A DNA stretch of 64,000 nucleotides from Comamonas sp. KCTC 72670 (GTDB taxonomy: Bacteria > Myxococcota > Myxococcia > Myxococcales > Myxococcaceae): positions 62,001 to 126,000 of the forward strand of contig BNCN01000005.1 in NCBI GenBank assembly GCA_014656495.1, written 5' to 3'. Position numbers and translations under genes: made by a program. Positions 16,072-24,356 of the stretch are shown here, one piece after another. The notes under the pieces are model-generated. The model had not been told where the DNA came from, did no database searches, and worked only from the letters and a program-made list of their open reading frames with translations. The stretch's first letter is position 1. Each line of letters begins with the position of its first letter.

Positions 16072-17265
16072 ATGTCCGACAGCCCGCGTGTCCTCCTCCT
16101 CGCCGAACGCTTCCCGCCCGACATCGGAGGGCTGGCTCGCAGTGGCGCGCGCACGGCGGGCTCGCTGGTGAAGCTGGGCGCCAAGGTGGACGTGCTGGCG
16201 TGGACGCGCGCCGCCGCGCCGGGGGCCTTGCAGACCGTGGACGACGCGGGCGACACCTCACCGTTCGCTCGCGGCGTGACGCTCCACCGGCTGGGGCTCT
16301 TCGGCAGCACGGACCTGTCCATGCAGCACACGCTCGACGTGCTCGGCTACCTGCACGCGAAGCAGCGGTATGACCTCGTGTGGGGGCACTATCTGTTCCC
16401 GCCCGGGTTCCTCGCCGTCGCCTTCGCTGAGTCCGTGGGCATCGCCTCCGTCGTCAGCGCCCGGGGCAATGACGTGGACCAGCTCATGTTCCCGCCGGGC
16501 GACTTCGCGCGCCTGCTGTGGACGCTGCAACGGGCCCGCGTCCTCACCGCGGCCTCCGCGGACCTCGGCCGGAAGATGTGCATGCTCCTGGGCCGCGAAG
16601 CGCCGGTCGAGGTCATCCCCAACGCCGTCGACACCGCCATCTTCTCGCCCGGGCCCGCGGACGCCTCGCTCCGGGCGCGGCTGGGCATCGCGCCCGATGA
16701 GGCCGTGCTCGGCTTCTCCGGTGAGCTCCGCCACAAGAAGGGCCTGCCCTTCCTGCTCTCCGCGCTCACGGAGGTGCGTCGCGCGCGGCCCGCGTGCCTG
16801 CTCGTCATCGGCGAGGTGCGGCCTCGCGACGCCGAGCACCTGGTCGCCTTTCGCGCGGAACACCCCGAGGACGCCGCGCGCATCCTCATCTCCGGGCCGC
16901 TCGACACACCGGAGGCCATCGCCGCGCACCTGCGCCTGTGTGATGTCTATCTCCAGCCCTCGCTGTGGGAGGGCATGCCCAACGCCCTGCTGGAGGCCAT
17001 GGCCTGCGCCCGGCCTGTCGTCGCCAGTGACGCGGGTGGCATCCCCGAAGCGGTGGACTCGGGGCGCAATGGCTTCATCGTCCCCAAGGCCCTGCTCAAC
17101 CACCTGGGACAGGCGTGCCTCGACGTGCTCTCCCTGCCTCCCGAGCAGCGCGCCGCGCTCGGCGTCGCGGCCCGTCAGCGCATCGAAGCGCGCTTTCAGG
17201 CCGAGGCCGAAGCCGAGGTGCTCCGGCGCATCCTGGCCCGCGCCATCCCGAGCCGCTCCTCGTAG
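16072..17265 (+). CDS. GT4-family glycosyltransferase
   Basis: 397 residues with a GT-B fold. N-terminal acceptor domain: RVLLLAERFPPDIGGLARSG with the GG loop. C-terminal donor domain: VIPNAVDTAIFSPG, LGFSGELRHKKGLPFLLSAL and the E-x7-E region EGMPNALLEAMACARPVVASDAGGIPEAV, where the two acidic residues bind the sugar nucleotide. It is a retaining transferase by family; donor and acceptor unknown. It starts 23 bp after the DUF418 stop. Its 3' end overlaps the convergent glycosyltransferase gene by 70 bp, which is unusually long. Likely involved in polysaccharide or glycolipid assembly. Confidence 0.85.
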   Translation: MSDSPRVLLLAERFPPDIGGLARSGARTAGSLVKLGAKVDVLAWTRAAAPGALQTVDDAGDTSPFARGVTLHRLGLFGSTDLSMQHTLDVLGYLHAKQRYDLVWGHYLFPPGFLAVAFAESVGIASVVSARGNDVDQLMFPPGDFARLLWTLQRARVLTAASADLGRKMCMLLGREAPVEVIPNAVDTAIFSPGPADASLRARLGIAPDEAVLGFSGELRHKKGLPFLLSALTEVRRARPACLLVIGEVRPRDAEHLVAFRAEHPEDAARILISGPLDTPEAIAAHLRLCDVYLQPSLWEGMPNALLEAMACARPVVASDAGGIPEAVDSGRNGFIVPKALLNHLGQACLDVLSLPPEQRAALGVAARQRIEARFQAEAEAEVLRRILARAIPSRSS

Positions 17266-18437
17266 ACGTTCACCAGCGCCTCACCCGCGCGGCTCCACGG
17301 GAAGTCCCGCTCCACCCGCGCCCGGGCCTTGGCGCTCAACGCGGAGCCCAGTGCCGGGTCGGCGAGCAGGGCCTTCACCGCCTCGGCGATGGCCTTCGCG
17401 GAGCCCGGACGTATCAACATCACCTCGTCGGGCTCGGCCAGCGTGCGCACCACGGGGAGGTTGCTCGCCGCCACCGGGGTGCCCGTGGCCATCGCCTCCA
17501 GCAGCTTCAACGGACAGCAGCCTTGCACGCAGTTGCGGTCATTCACGGGCAGGGGCACCAGCACCACGTCGCACGCGTGATGCAGCGCCGCCAGCGCCCC
17601 CTGGGGCAGTGGCTCCAGCAGCTCCACCGCGCCCTCCAGCAGCAGGTCTCCGCACCGGTCCAGCAGCGCCCGCTTCGCGTGCCTGCGCAGCGGCCCCACC
17701 AGTGTCAGCACCGTGGGGACTTCCCGCCGCAGCAACCGGCAGGCCTCGATGGCGTGATGCACGCCCTGCCACGACGTCATGGTGCCGCTGTACAGCAGCC
17801 GCACGGGACGCCCCGGCTCGGGTGCGCGCGGTGGCGCGTAGCGGAACACGTCCAGGTCGACGCCGTTCGGAATCACCTTCACCCGCGAGGCATCCACGCC
17901 CCGGTCCGTCACGAGGTACTCCGCCGTCACCTCGCTCGGTGTCAGCAGCAGGTCCGCGCGCGACAGGCACACGTCCTCCTGGGCCACCAGCTTGCGCAGC
18001 AGCTCCGCGTCGTCCGCGACGTCCGGGTAGTGGTACTTCAGCTCGATGGAGGGCAGCCCGTTCACCTCGAAGACGAGCGCATCGGTGAGGGACTCCTTCC
18101 GGCGGGCGACGGGGTAGCCCTCGAAGATGGAGCGGACGTGGACCACGGCGGCGCGCGGACGTCCCCGCCACCACTCCGCCAGGTGCGCGCGGAACGACAG
18201 CGCCTGGGCCACCAGGTCTTTCCCCCGTGACTCCAGCGGGTGATACGTCACGCCCTCCGAGAGAGCGAGCGGGCCCGTGGGCGACGAGTTGCTGTCCCGG
18301 AGCGCGACCAGGTCCACGTGGCCGAACGCCGCGCCCAGGGCCTCGACGAACGCGCGGATGTGCACCGCCGCGCCCTTGGGCGATGGGAAGCGGTCGAACG
18401 ATGCGTAGACAATGCCGGTGTCGGGAAGGGGAGACAC
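17196..18437 (-). CDS. GT4-family glycosyltransferase
   Basis: About 413 residues. The N-terminal domain begins IVYASFDRFPSPKGAAVHIRAFVEAL, the usual glycine loop region. The donor domain has VKVIPNGVDLDVFRY, LLYSGTMTSWQGVHHAIEA and CCPLKLLEAMATGTPVAASNLP, in which the first acidic residue of E-x7-E is replaced by a small/Cys residue (NCVQGCCPLKLLEAM). The start is uncertain: no ATG suits the frame, and GTG 18437 gives a normal N-terminus though without a visible ribosome site. The 3' end overlaps the convergent glycosyltransferase by 70 bp. Sugar specificity unknown. Confidence 0.72.
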   Translation of the reverse strand: MSPLPDTGIVYASFDRFPSPKGAAVHIRAFVEALGAAFGHVDLVALRDSNSSPTGPLALSEGVTYHPLESRGKDLVAQALSFRAHLAEWWRGRPRAAVVHVRSIFEGYPVARRKESLTDALVFEVNGLPSIELKYHYPDVADDAELLRKLVAQEDVCLSRADLLLTPSEVTAEYLVTDRGVDASRVKVIPNGVDLDVFRYAPPRAPEPGRPVRLLYSGTMTSWQGVHHAIEACRLLRREVPTVLTLVGPLRRHAKRALLDRCGDLLLEGAVELLEPLPQGALAALHHACDVVLVPLPVNDRNCVQGCCPLKLLEAMATGTPVAASNLPVVRTLAEPDEVMLIRPGSAKAIAEAVKALLADPALGSALSAKARARVERDFPWSRAGEALVNVYEERLGMARARMRRSTSASASA

Positions 18438-18551
18438 ATCGGCGGTGCTATCGCGCCTCGGCCGCGCCAGCAAACACGAGGGTTTGACCCATGCACCACG
18501 GGGCCCGTACGCTCCGAAGACTTCCGAGACGCCGAGGGGGCGAGACTCACC

Positions 18552-19469
18552 GTGGCTTTCAACATCGACCGGTTCCGCAAGGAACAAGTCTACAGCGGCT
18601 CCGGTCCCATCTCCGAGCTGCGGGCCGACCTCGAGCAGCTTGGCCTCTTCGACACGGATGTGGAGCGGTTGCGCAAGGCGTGGGGGCAGGCGACCCTGTG
18701 GTGCGTGGCAGCGGCCTTCGTGGCCTTCATCACCTGGGTGATGACAGATGCGGGGCCGGAGGAGGAGGGCCACCTGGAAACGCTCGCCCTGGGGGCGTTG
18801 GGGGTGCTGCTCGTGGGCACTGGGGTCTGCCTCGTGCGATACCTCGGTTATCGCCGCCTCGACCTGGACAACCGCCGCTACACGCTGGCCGGCCAGGTGA
18901 TTCACCGGCTGCGCCGGGACATCGGCCCCACGGCGCCCGTGACGCTGTCGATGGACTTCCGCCGGGTGGACCTGCTGGAGAAGAAGCTGGGCCATCGCGT
19001 CACGCCGAGCGGCTGGAAGGCAGAGGACTTCGCGGACCCCTGGCTGACGCTCCAGACGCGGCTGCTGGATGGAACGCACCTGAGCATCGGCATGGTGCAG
19101 CGGCTCCAGAAGCGCTCGCGCACGCGGCGCAGCATCAGCGGCAAGTACAAGACGAAGTTTCGCAAGAAGGGCTGGGCCGTCATCCAGGTTCAGCTTCGCG
19201 TGAAGGCGGAGCGGTATCCGGACCTCGCGCTGCTGGAGCCCGAGGCCCGGAAGTACCTGCAATTGCCAGAGGGGGTCTCCGTCGCGCGGCTCCAACTGGC
19301 CGAGGACCGGCTGCTCCTGAGCGCGCGGCTGGAGGAGAACTGGTCTGCGGGCCCGCTCGGCCAGCGTGCCGCCCCGGACGCGCAGAAGGCGGTGGTGATG
19401 ATGCTGCTGAGCCTCTACCAGGTCCTCAACTACTCCAAGCACCTGCACAAGCAGGCGAAGGCTTCGTGA
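18552..19469 (+). CDS. Hypothetical two-TM membrane protein
   Basis: 305 residues from GTG 18552 with GAGGGGG upstream. After ~55 charged residues there are two hydrophobic segments (TLWCVAAAFVAFITWVM and LALGALGVLLVGTGVCLV) separated by a short acidic loop. The ~200-residue C-terminal part is basic and cytoplasmic by the positive-inside rule (RLQKRSRTRRSISGKYKTKFRKKGW). I do not recognise the family. Its stop overlaps the start of the following lipoprotein gene (ATGA), so the two are translationally coupled and may act together at the membrane. It is divergent from the glycosyltransferase at 17196-18437 with 114 bp between. Confidence 0.7.
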   Translation: MAFNIDRFRKEQVYSGSGPISELRADLEQLGLFDTDVERLRKAWGQATLWCVAAAFVAFITWVMTDAGPEEEGHLETLALGALGVLLVGTGVCLVRYLGYRRLDLDNRRYTLAGQVIHRLRRDIGPTAPVTLSMDFRRVDLLEKKLGHRVTPSGWKAEDFADPWLTLQTRLLDGTHLSIGMVQRLQKRSRTRRSISGKYKTKFRKKGWAVIQVQLRVKAERYPDLALLEPEARKYLQLPEGVSVARLQLAEDRLLLSARLEENWSAGPLGQRAAPDAQKAVVMMLLSLYQVLNYSKHLHKQAKAS

Positions 19470-20155
19470 TGACGGGCATGGGCCGTTGGTTCCTCTGTTG
19501 TTCGCTCGTGGCGCTCACCGGTGCCGCCGCGTGCACCCGGCAGGGCGAGGCCGAGGCGCCCCGCGAAGCCGCTGCCCAGGCGAGCCCTGTCGCGGCCTCG
19601 GACGCGGTGGGGCTCCAGGGGACGGTCAAGTTCAAGGAGGACGGCGGCCGCGAGCGCTTCTCCCTCAAGCCCAGGGACAACGGCGCCAAGCTGGTGGACG
19701 CGGACGACCGCGAAATCGCGCGCCTCAAATGGAAGGGCGCGGCGCTGAAGGTCTCCGGTCCGGACGACGTGGCGTTGGGCTACGTCGTGGGGTCCGCGGG
19801 CGGGGCGCTCACCGTGCGGGACGGCGAGCAGCAGCAGGTGCTCTACACGCTCGCCCGGCAGGGCGCGGGTTGGCGGCTCAACGACATGAAGGGCCAGCTC
19901 CTGTACTCGATGTGGCCGGAGGAGGAGGGCGCCCGCATCCAGGACGGCACGGGCGCGGACGTGGGGCGCGTGAAGCTTCGCGAGGGCAAGGTGTCCCTGC
20001 GCGACGCCGAGGGCCGTACGCAGCTCTCCACCCGGTCGCTGCTGGACGCCGAGGCGGTCGCGTGTCTCGCCTTCGAGGCGATGGACCTGCCCCTGCGCGT
20101 GGCGCTGCTCTTCCACCTCCAGGCCCCTCCGTCGATGGAGCGGTCCGCTCCATGA
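19469..20155 (+). CDS. Putative lipoprotein, unknown function
   Basis: 228 residues. The N-terminus (WFLCCSLVALTGAAAC) is a lipoprotein signal with Cys near residue 21. The mature part is repetitive in beta-strand character: KFKEDGGRERFSLKPRDNGAKLVDADDREIARLKWKG and later blocks with the same alternation (ADVGRVKLREGKVSLRDAEGR), suggesting a small beta-helix or sheet of DUF-type repeats. No catalytic motif is visible. ATG 19469 overlaps the stop of the upstream gene; ATG 19478 is a possible alternative. The stop also overlaps the next start (ATGA), making a chain of four coupled genes up to 21545. Confidence 0.7.
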   Translation: MTGMGRWFLCCSLVALTGAAACTRQGEAEAPREAAAQASPVAASDAVGLQGTVKFKEDGGRERFSLKPRDNGAKLVDADDREIARLKWKGAALKVSGPDDVALGYVVGSAGGALTVRDGEQQQVLYTLARQGAGWRLNDMKGQLLYSMWPEEEGARIQDGTGADVGRVKLREGKVSLRDAEGRTQLSTRSLLDAEAVACLAFEAMDLPLRVALLFHLQAPPSMERSAP

Positions 20156-20520
20156 GCGCCTTCGTCTGCCAGGAGAACGTGGGCTTCTTGTTCTCCCACG
20201 CCTGCGGGGGCGATGCGGCCCTGGCGTGCATGCGGTGCGCGAAGCCGCTGTGTGCCGCGCACCTGAGGTCCGTGGGGGGAGAGTCGCTCTGTGCGCAGTG
20301 CGCCCGGGAGCACGGGGACTCCACGGAGGAACAACACGCCGCCGACGAGGACGACCCGAGCTACTACTACAACGACTACGGGTACTACGGCGCCGCCTCG
20401 GCCGGGTCCTCGTGGGGCCGGGGTTCGTCTCACGACACCAACGATTTCACCGAAGCCGACGGTGAGAGCCTCCGCCGTGAGGACGACGCCTCCTTCGAGG
20501 AGGACATGGGCGGGAGCTGA
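20152..20520 (+). CDS. Small zinc-knuckle (B-box-like) protein
   Basis: 122 residues. The first 60 carry a Cys/His array, C-x4-GG..CMRCAKPLCAAHLR..SLCAQCAREHG, resembling a B-box/FYVE-like zinc-binding module. A related array occurs in the membrane protein at 31909-32790. The C-terminal 60 residues are acidic with a Tyr-rich patch (SYYYNDYGYYG) and look disordered. No transmembrane segment. Function unknown; zinc-dependent protein contacts are likely. It overlaps the lipoprotein upstream and the glycosyltransferase downstream by 4 and 1 bases, so it is translated as part of this set. Confidence 0.68.
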   Translation: MSAFVCQENVGFLFSHACGGDAALACMRCAKPLCAAHLRSVGGESLCAQCAREHGDSTEEQHAADEDDPSYYYNDYGYYGAASAGSSWGRGSSHDTNDFTEADGESLRREDDASFEEDMGGS

Positions 20521-21545
20521 TGGTGGGCCGCTGGCTCATCTACGCGCTGGGCGGCGGCATGGGGCACCTCACCCGTGCTTCCGCGCTCGCGCGCGCGGCG
20601 TCCCAGCGGGGCCATGGCGTGGTCCTGCTCATCAACACGCCCTTCGCGCCGGGGCTCCCCTTGGAGGACGTGCTGGGGTCGCGTGTCGAGGTGCTGCGCC
20701 TCAGCCCCGCGCTGGGCCGGGAGGGCGTGGGCCAAGTCGTGGCGCGCTGTCTGAAGGACTTGCGCCCGGACCTGTTCGTCGTGGACACCTTCCCCCGCGG
20801 GCTCGGCGGTGAGCTGGTGCCGCTGCTTCCCAAGATGCGCGCGCGGAAGGTGCTGGTCCACCGCGACGTGAACCCCGCCTACGTGAAGAAGTTCGGCCTG
20901 GCGCGGGCGGTGGATGCGTTCGACCTGTTGCTCGTCCCGGGAGAGGACGCGCCCTTCGCCAGTCATCCCCGCGCGGTGCGGACCGCGCCCTGGCTGTTGC
21001 TGCGCGCCGGGGAGCTGCTGTCCCGGGAGGCCGCGCGGGCCCGGTTGAACGTGCGGCCCGGCGACGCGCGCCCCCTGGTGGCGGTGATGGGGTGTGGCAC
21101 GTCCGAGGAAGTGGCGGAGGCGGGGGACATCGCGGCGCGGCTGGAGGCTGCGCTGGGCTCACGCGCGCGGGTGCGGTGGTTGATGCCTCCCGGCGCGGAC
21201 GCGGACTCCGCGGGCCTTCCGGAGGCCAGCCTCGCCTCGAGGGCCGTCGTGTGGCCCGCGCTGGCGGTGCTGCCGGGCGTGGACGTGCTGGTGGGGGCGG
21301 GGGGCTACAACACCGTGCAGGAGGCGCGCGCCACGGGGACGCCTTTCGTGGCGCTGGCGCGTCCCCGGCTCTACGACAGGCAGGCCGTGCGGCTGCGGCC
21401 CGAGGAGCTCGCGGGCTCCGTGGAGGCGCTGGTGGCGCGTGCCGCCCAGCTCGCCTCCGGCCGTCCCGTCAGGGGCCCGTGTCTCTACCTCAGCGGGACG
21501 GAAGACGCGGTGACGCTCATCGAGCGCACCGTGCTCAGTGCTTGA
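20520..21545 (+). CDS. MurG/GT28-like glycosyltransferase family protein
   Basis: 341 residues. The N-terminus has the glycine-rich loop of GT-B acceptor domains (YALGGGMGHLTRASALAR), and the C-terminal half has VGAGGYNTVQEARATGTPFVALARPRLYDRQAVR, the donor-site pattern of GT28 proteins (GGxxTxxE, here GAGGYNTVQE). The overall length and motifs recall MurG and antibiotic or lipid glycosyltransferases. Acceptor unknown. ATG 20520 overlaps the TGA of the zinc-knuckle gene. Its 3' end overlaps the convergent small gene at 21535 by 11 bases. Confidence 0.75.
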   Translation: MVGRWLIYALGGGMGHLTRASALARAASQRGHGVVLLINTPFAPGLPLEDVLGSRVEVLRLSPALGREGVGQVVARCLKDLRPDLFVVDTFPRGLGGELVPLLPKMRARKVLVHRDVNPAYVKKFGLARAVDAFDLLLVPGEDAPFASHPRAVRTAPWLLLRAGELLSREAARARLNVRPGDARPLVAVMGCGTSEEVAEAGDIAARLEAALGSRARVRWLMPPGADADSAGLPEASLASRAVVWPALAVLPGVDVLVGAGGYNTVQEARATGTPFVALARPRLYDRQAVRLRPEELAGSVEALVARAAQLASGRPVRGPCLYLSGTEDAVTLIERTVLSA

Positions 21546-21918
21546 GGTCCTTGTGGCCCGGCGCCGGGTCGATGCCATGCGCCATGATGAAGTGGTAGAG
21601 CGCCTGCGGGTCTTCCTTCGGCCCGCCCATCAGCTCGACCAGGAAGTGGCCCTGCGCGCCGGTGTCCGGGTCGGGGGCGACATTCACCTCGGTCACCTCG
21701 CGGCCGGGGATGACGAGCTCGCCCACCAGCACCTTGCCCTTGAGGACCTGGACGATGTGCTGGCGCTCCTCCTCCAGGAGGGCCCAGTGGAAGTCGTCGT
21801 GGTCGTACAGCATGGCGTCGACGGAGCCGCACCGCAGGATGCAGTGCGTGTGTTCCTGGAGCCAGCGCCAGAAGCCATCGAATTTCAGGGTGCGTACCGG
21901 CTGGGAGATGATGTCCAT
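21535..21918 (-). CDS. Conserved-looking hypothetical protein
   Basis: 127 residues from ATG 21918 with GAGGGCT upstream. Starts MDIISQPVRTLKFDGFWRWL and contains HTHCILRCGSVDAMLYDHDDFHWALLEE, a region rich in His, Cys and Asp that could bind a metal. The middle (GKVLVGELVIPGREVTEVNVAPD) is beta-rich. No signal peptide or membrane segment. I do not recognise the family. Codon usage is like its neighbours, so it looks native. Converges with, and slightly overlaps, the glycosyltransferase gene. Confidence 0.68.
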   Translation of the reverse strand: MDIISQPVRTLKFDGFWRWLQEHTHCILRCGSVDAMLYDHDDFHWALLEEERQHIVQVLKGKVLVGELVIPGREVTEVNVAPDPDTGAQGHFLVELMGGPKEDPQALYHFIMAHGIDPAPGHKDLKH

Positions 21919-22136
21919 GGAGCCCTCTCGCTCGTCTGCTGCTCCTCCCTAGCATGGCTGGCGGTGGCGGGGGCGCTCCCCTTTTCCGGGACGCGCGTGC
22001 CCATGCCCGCCTGCTGTCCGGTTCGCGAATCCCGTGGGCGCCGGGCGTGTTCCACCTCTCAGGAATCGGGCCGCCTCTCGCGTCCCGGAATGCCGGTGGG
22101 GGCGCATTGAAGGTTCCTTTTGGACAGGCCGGTTCC

Positions 22137-23597
22137 ATGAGCCTGCGGGCATGGCTGGGCGCCACCATGGGCGTCCTGGCCCTGATGACGCTGTCGGCCG
22201 CCGCCCTGCTCGTCATCCTGACGAACGTGCTGGACCGTTCCGCCGTGACGCTGGGGACCGCCGTCGAGGGCATCCGTCTGTCGGAGGAGCTGGAGGTCGG
22301 CTTGCTGGCGCACGACCGGATGGTGCGTGAGGGGCCAGAGAAGGCGCGGCGCGGCCCTGGGGGACTCTCGCGCATCGAGCTCGAGGCTTTGCTGTATCAG
22401 CAGATCGGCTCGCTGCGCCGCATCGCCTCGACGGAGGAGGAGCGCGCGCAGCTCGACGCGGTTCGTGGAGACGTGGACGTCTACTTCTCCTCGCAGTGGG
22501 ACCCGGCGCGGGCGGAGAAGGACGCGGGGCCGGCGCTGGACGCCGCGTTGAGCGGGCTGGAGCACGTCATCGCCATCAACGTGGAGGGCGCGCGCGTGGC
22601 CCGGCTCCAGGCGGAGCGCTGGAACACCATGGCGGACTCCGCCGGCGTGGTGCTCTGCGTGTTGCTGCTGGTGGGCGCGTTCGTCGTGAGCCTGCTGCTC
22701 CGGCGCGTGGCGCTCCAGCCGCTGCGGGACATCAGCCAGTCCATGCGCCGCTTCGGCGCGGGCAGCAAGCGCACCCGCGCGCCCGAGGCGGGCCCCACCG
22801 AGCTGCGCGACATGGCCCGGACCTTCAACGAGATGGCCAACAGCCTGACGCACCAGCAGGAGCAGCAGCTGGCCTTCCTCGCGGGCGTGGCCCATGAGCT
22901 GCGCAACCCGCTCTCTGCCCTCAAGTTGTCCACGGCCCTGTCGGACCGGAGCCGCGCCCAGCTCACGCCCGAGCGCATGGACCGCACCCTGGCCCTGGTG
23001 GGCCGGCAGGTGGAGCGGTTGGACCGGATGGTGGGGGACCTGCTGGACGCCACCCGCATCGAGGCGGGCCGGCTGGAGCTGCGGCCGGAGGTGCGGGACG
23101 CGTGTGAGCTGGCCCGCGAGGTGGTGGAGCTCTACCGCTCCGGGGACACCGGCCACGTGCTTCGCCTCTCCCTGCCGGACGCGCCCGTGCTGGTGCGGGT
23201 CGACGCGGCCCGGCTGGAGCAGGTGCTGCACAACCTCATCAGCAACGCGCTGAAGTATTCACCGGGCGGCAGCAGCGTGGAGGTGCTCGTCCGCCGGGAG
23301 CAGGAAGAGGCCGTCCTGTGCGTGACAGACCAGGGCATTGGCATCTCCGATGATGAGAAGCGCCTGCTCTTCGCGCCCTTCCAGCGCGCGGGCAACGCGC
23401 GTCAGCGCGCGCCGGGGGTGGGCCTGGGGCTGTCGGTGGCCCGGCGCATCGTCGAGGCCCACGGCGGGAGCATCGACGTGGAGAGCCAGCCGGGGCATGG
23501 CTCCGTCTTCTGCGTGCGGCTGGCCCTGGTCTCCGAGGCGGGGCTGCAGCCGGAAGAGGGCGGGGGGATGACGCCTCCCCAGGACGCCTTGCACTGA
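22137..23597 (+). CDS. Membrane sensor histidine kinase with HAMP domain
   Basis: 486 residues. TM1 near residues 5-30 (MGVLALMTLSAAALLVILTNVL), a ~150-residue periplasmic four-helix-like sensor, TM2 (AGVVLCVLLLVGAFVVSLLL), HAMP, then a HisKA domain with the phospho-acceptor His in AGVAHELRNPLSALKLS. The ATPase domain has the N box (LHNLISNALKYSP), G1 (DQGIGIS) and G2 (GVGLGLSVARRIVEAHGG). No response regulator is adjacent, so it is an orphan kinase, as is common in myxobacteria. ATG 22137 is chosen for the membrane topology; the ribosome site is weak. The preceding 218 bp hold no other gene. Confidence 0.88.
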   Translation: MSLRAWLGATMGVLALMTLSAAALLVILTNVLDRSAVTLGTAVEGIRLSEELEVGLLAHDRMVREGPEKARRGPGGLSRIELEALLYQQIGSLRRIASTEEERAQLDAVRGDVDVYFSSQWDPARAEKDAGPALDAALSGLEHVIAINVEGARVARLQAERWNTMADSAGVVLCVLLLVGAFVVSLLLRRVALQPLRDISQSMRRFGAGSKRTRAPEAGPTELRDMARTFNEMANSLTHQQEQQLAFLAGVAHELRNPLSALKLSTALSDRSRAQLTPERMDRTLALVGRQVERLDRMVGDLLDATRIEAGRLELRPEVRDACELAREVVELYRSGDTGHVLRLSLPDAPVLVRVDAARLEQVLHNLISNALKYSPGGSSVEVLVRREQEEAVLCVTDQGIGISDDEKRLLFAPFQRAGNARQRAPGVGLGLSVARRIVEAHGGSIDVESQPGHGSVFCVRLALVSEAGLQPEEGGGMTPPQDALH

Positions 23598-23714
23598 GCC
23601 CCCTGGGGGTGGGGCGAAGCGTCGCATGCCACGCGTCCGCACGCAGAGGGCGGATGCGTTCCGGCAAGGCCCGACGTACCTTCGGGGCCCAACCATCAGG
23701 AGTCGCCTGCCCTT

Positions 23715-24317
23715 ATGAAGACCCTGCGCCGAGCCGCGCCGCTTGCTGCCCTCCTGGCCCTGGGAGGCCTGGGGGGGTGTGCCTCCCGTCAGCAGGGGCC
23801 GGCCGCCGCGAAGCCCGAGGCCGCCACGGCCGCCGAGCCTGTCGTCCAGTCCACGGCAGGGGGCTTCTCCGTCGCCATTCCCCGGCCGGTGAGCGAGGAG
23901 CGCCGCTCGCAGGAGACCGATGTCGGCGCGGTGACACTCCACACCTTCATCTCCGTCCGTCCGGACGTGGACACCGCGTACTACGTCTCCTACACGGACT
24001 TCCCGCCCGCCGCCGTGGCCCAGGCCGACCCGCGCGACGTGGTGGCCCGCGCCAGCAACGGGGCGCTGGAGGCGCTGGGGGCCACCGGCCTGTCCTCGCG
24101 TCCGCTGATGCTGAGCGGCTTCCCGGGCTGGGAGATTGAGGGCATCTCCGGCCCGCGTCACCTGCGCGGGCGCTTCTTCCTGGTGGGGCCGCGCCTCTAT
24201 CAGCAGTTGCTGCTGCACCCCGAGGGCAAGCCCCCGCAGGACGCGGAGCGCTTCTTCGAGTCGTTCCAGTTGGACCCGCAGGTGGCCGCGATGCTGACGG
24301 GCGAGCGGCGCTCCTGA
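23715..24317 (+). CDS. Putative lipoprotein, unknown function
   Basis: 200 residues. Clear lipoprotein signal with Cys22 (LALGGLGGC), an Ala/Glu/Pro-rich linker, then a compact alpha/beta domain (FSVAIPRPVSEERR, TLHTFISVRPDVDTAYYVSYTDFP, FLVGPRLYQQLLLHPEGK). This pattern (a substrate-free domain describing an integral beta-sheet with two helices) is common in hypothetical bacterial lipoproteins and resembles the PsbP/DUF-type fold only loosely. Convergent with the PEGA gene downstream; a strong hairpin spans the junction. Confidence 0.7.
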   Translation: MKTLRRAAPLAALLALGGLGGCASRQQGPAAAKPEAATAAEPVVQSTAGGFSVAIPRPVSEERRSQETDVGAVTLHTFISVRPDVDTAYYVSYTDFPPAAVAQADPRDVVARASNGALEALGATGLSSRPLMLSGFPGWEIEGISGPRHLRGRFFLVGPRLYQQLLLHPEGKPPQDAERFFESFQLDPQVAAMLTGERRS

Positions 24318-24320
24318 GTC

Positions 24321-24356
24321 CCCGGCGCGGCGCTCACGGCTTCGCGCCGCCCCGGG
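24321..24356. terminator. Convergent-junction hairpin
   Basis: Arms 24321-24333 and 24344-24356 pair over 12 bp with one C-C mismatch (CCCGG/CCGGG outer, GCGGCGC/GCGCCGC inner) and a 10-base loop. It lies between the lipoprotein stop and the convergent PEGA gene stop. No U-tract. Confidence 0.55.
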
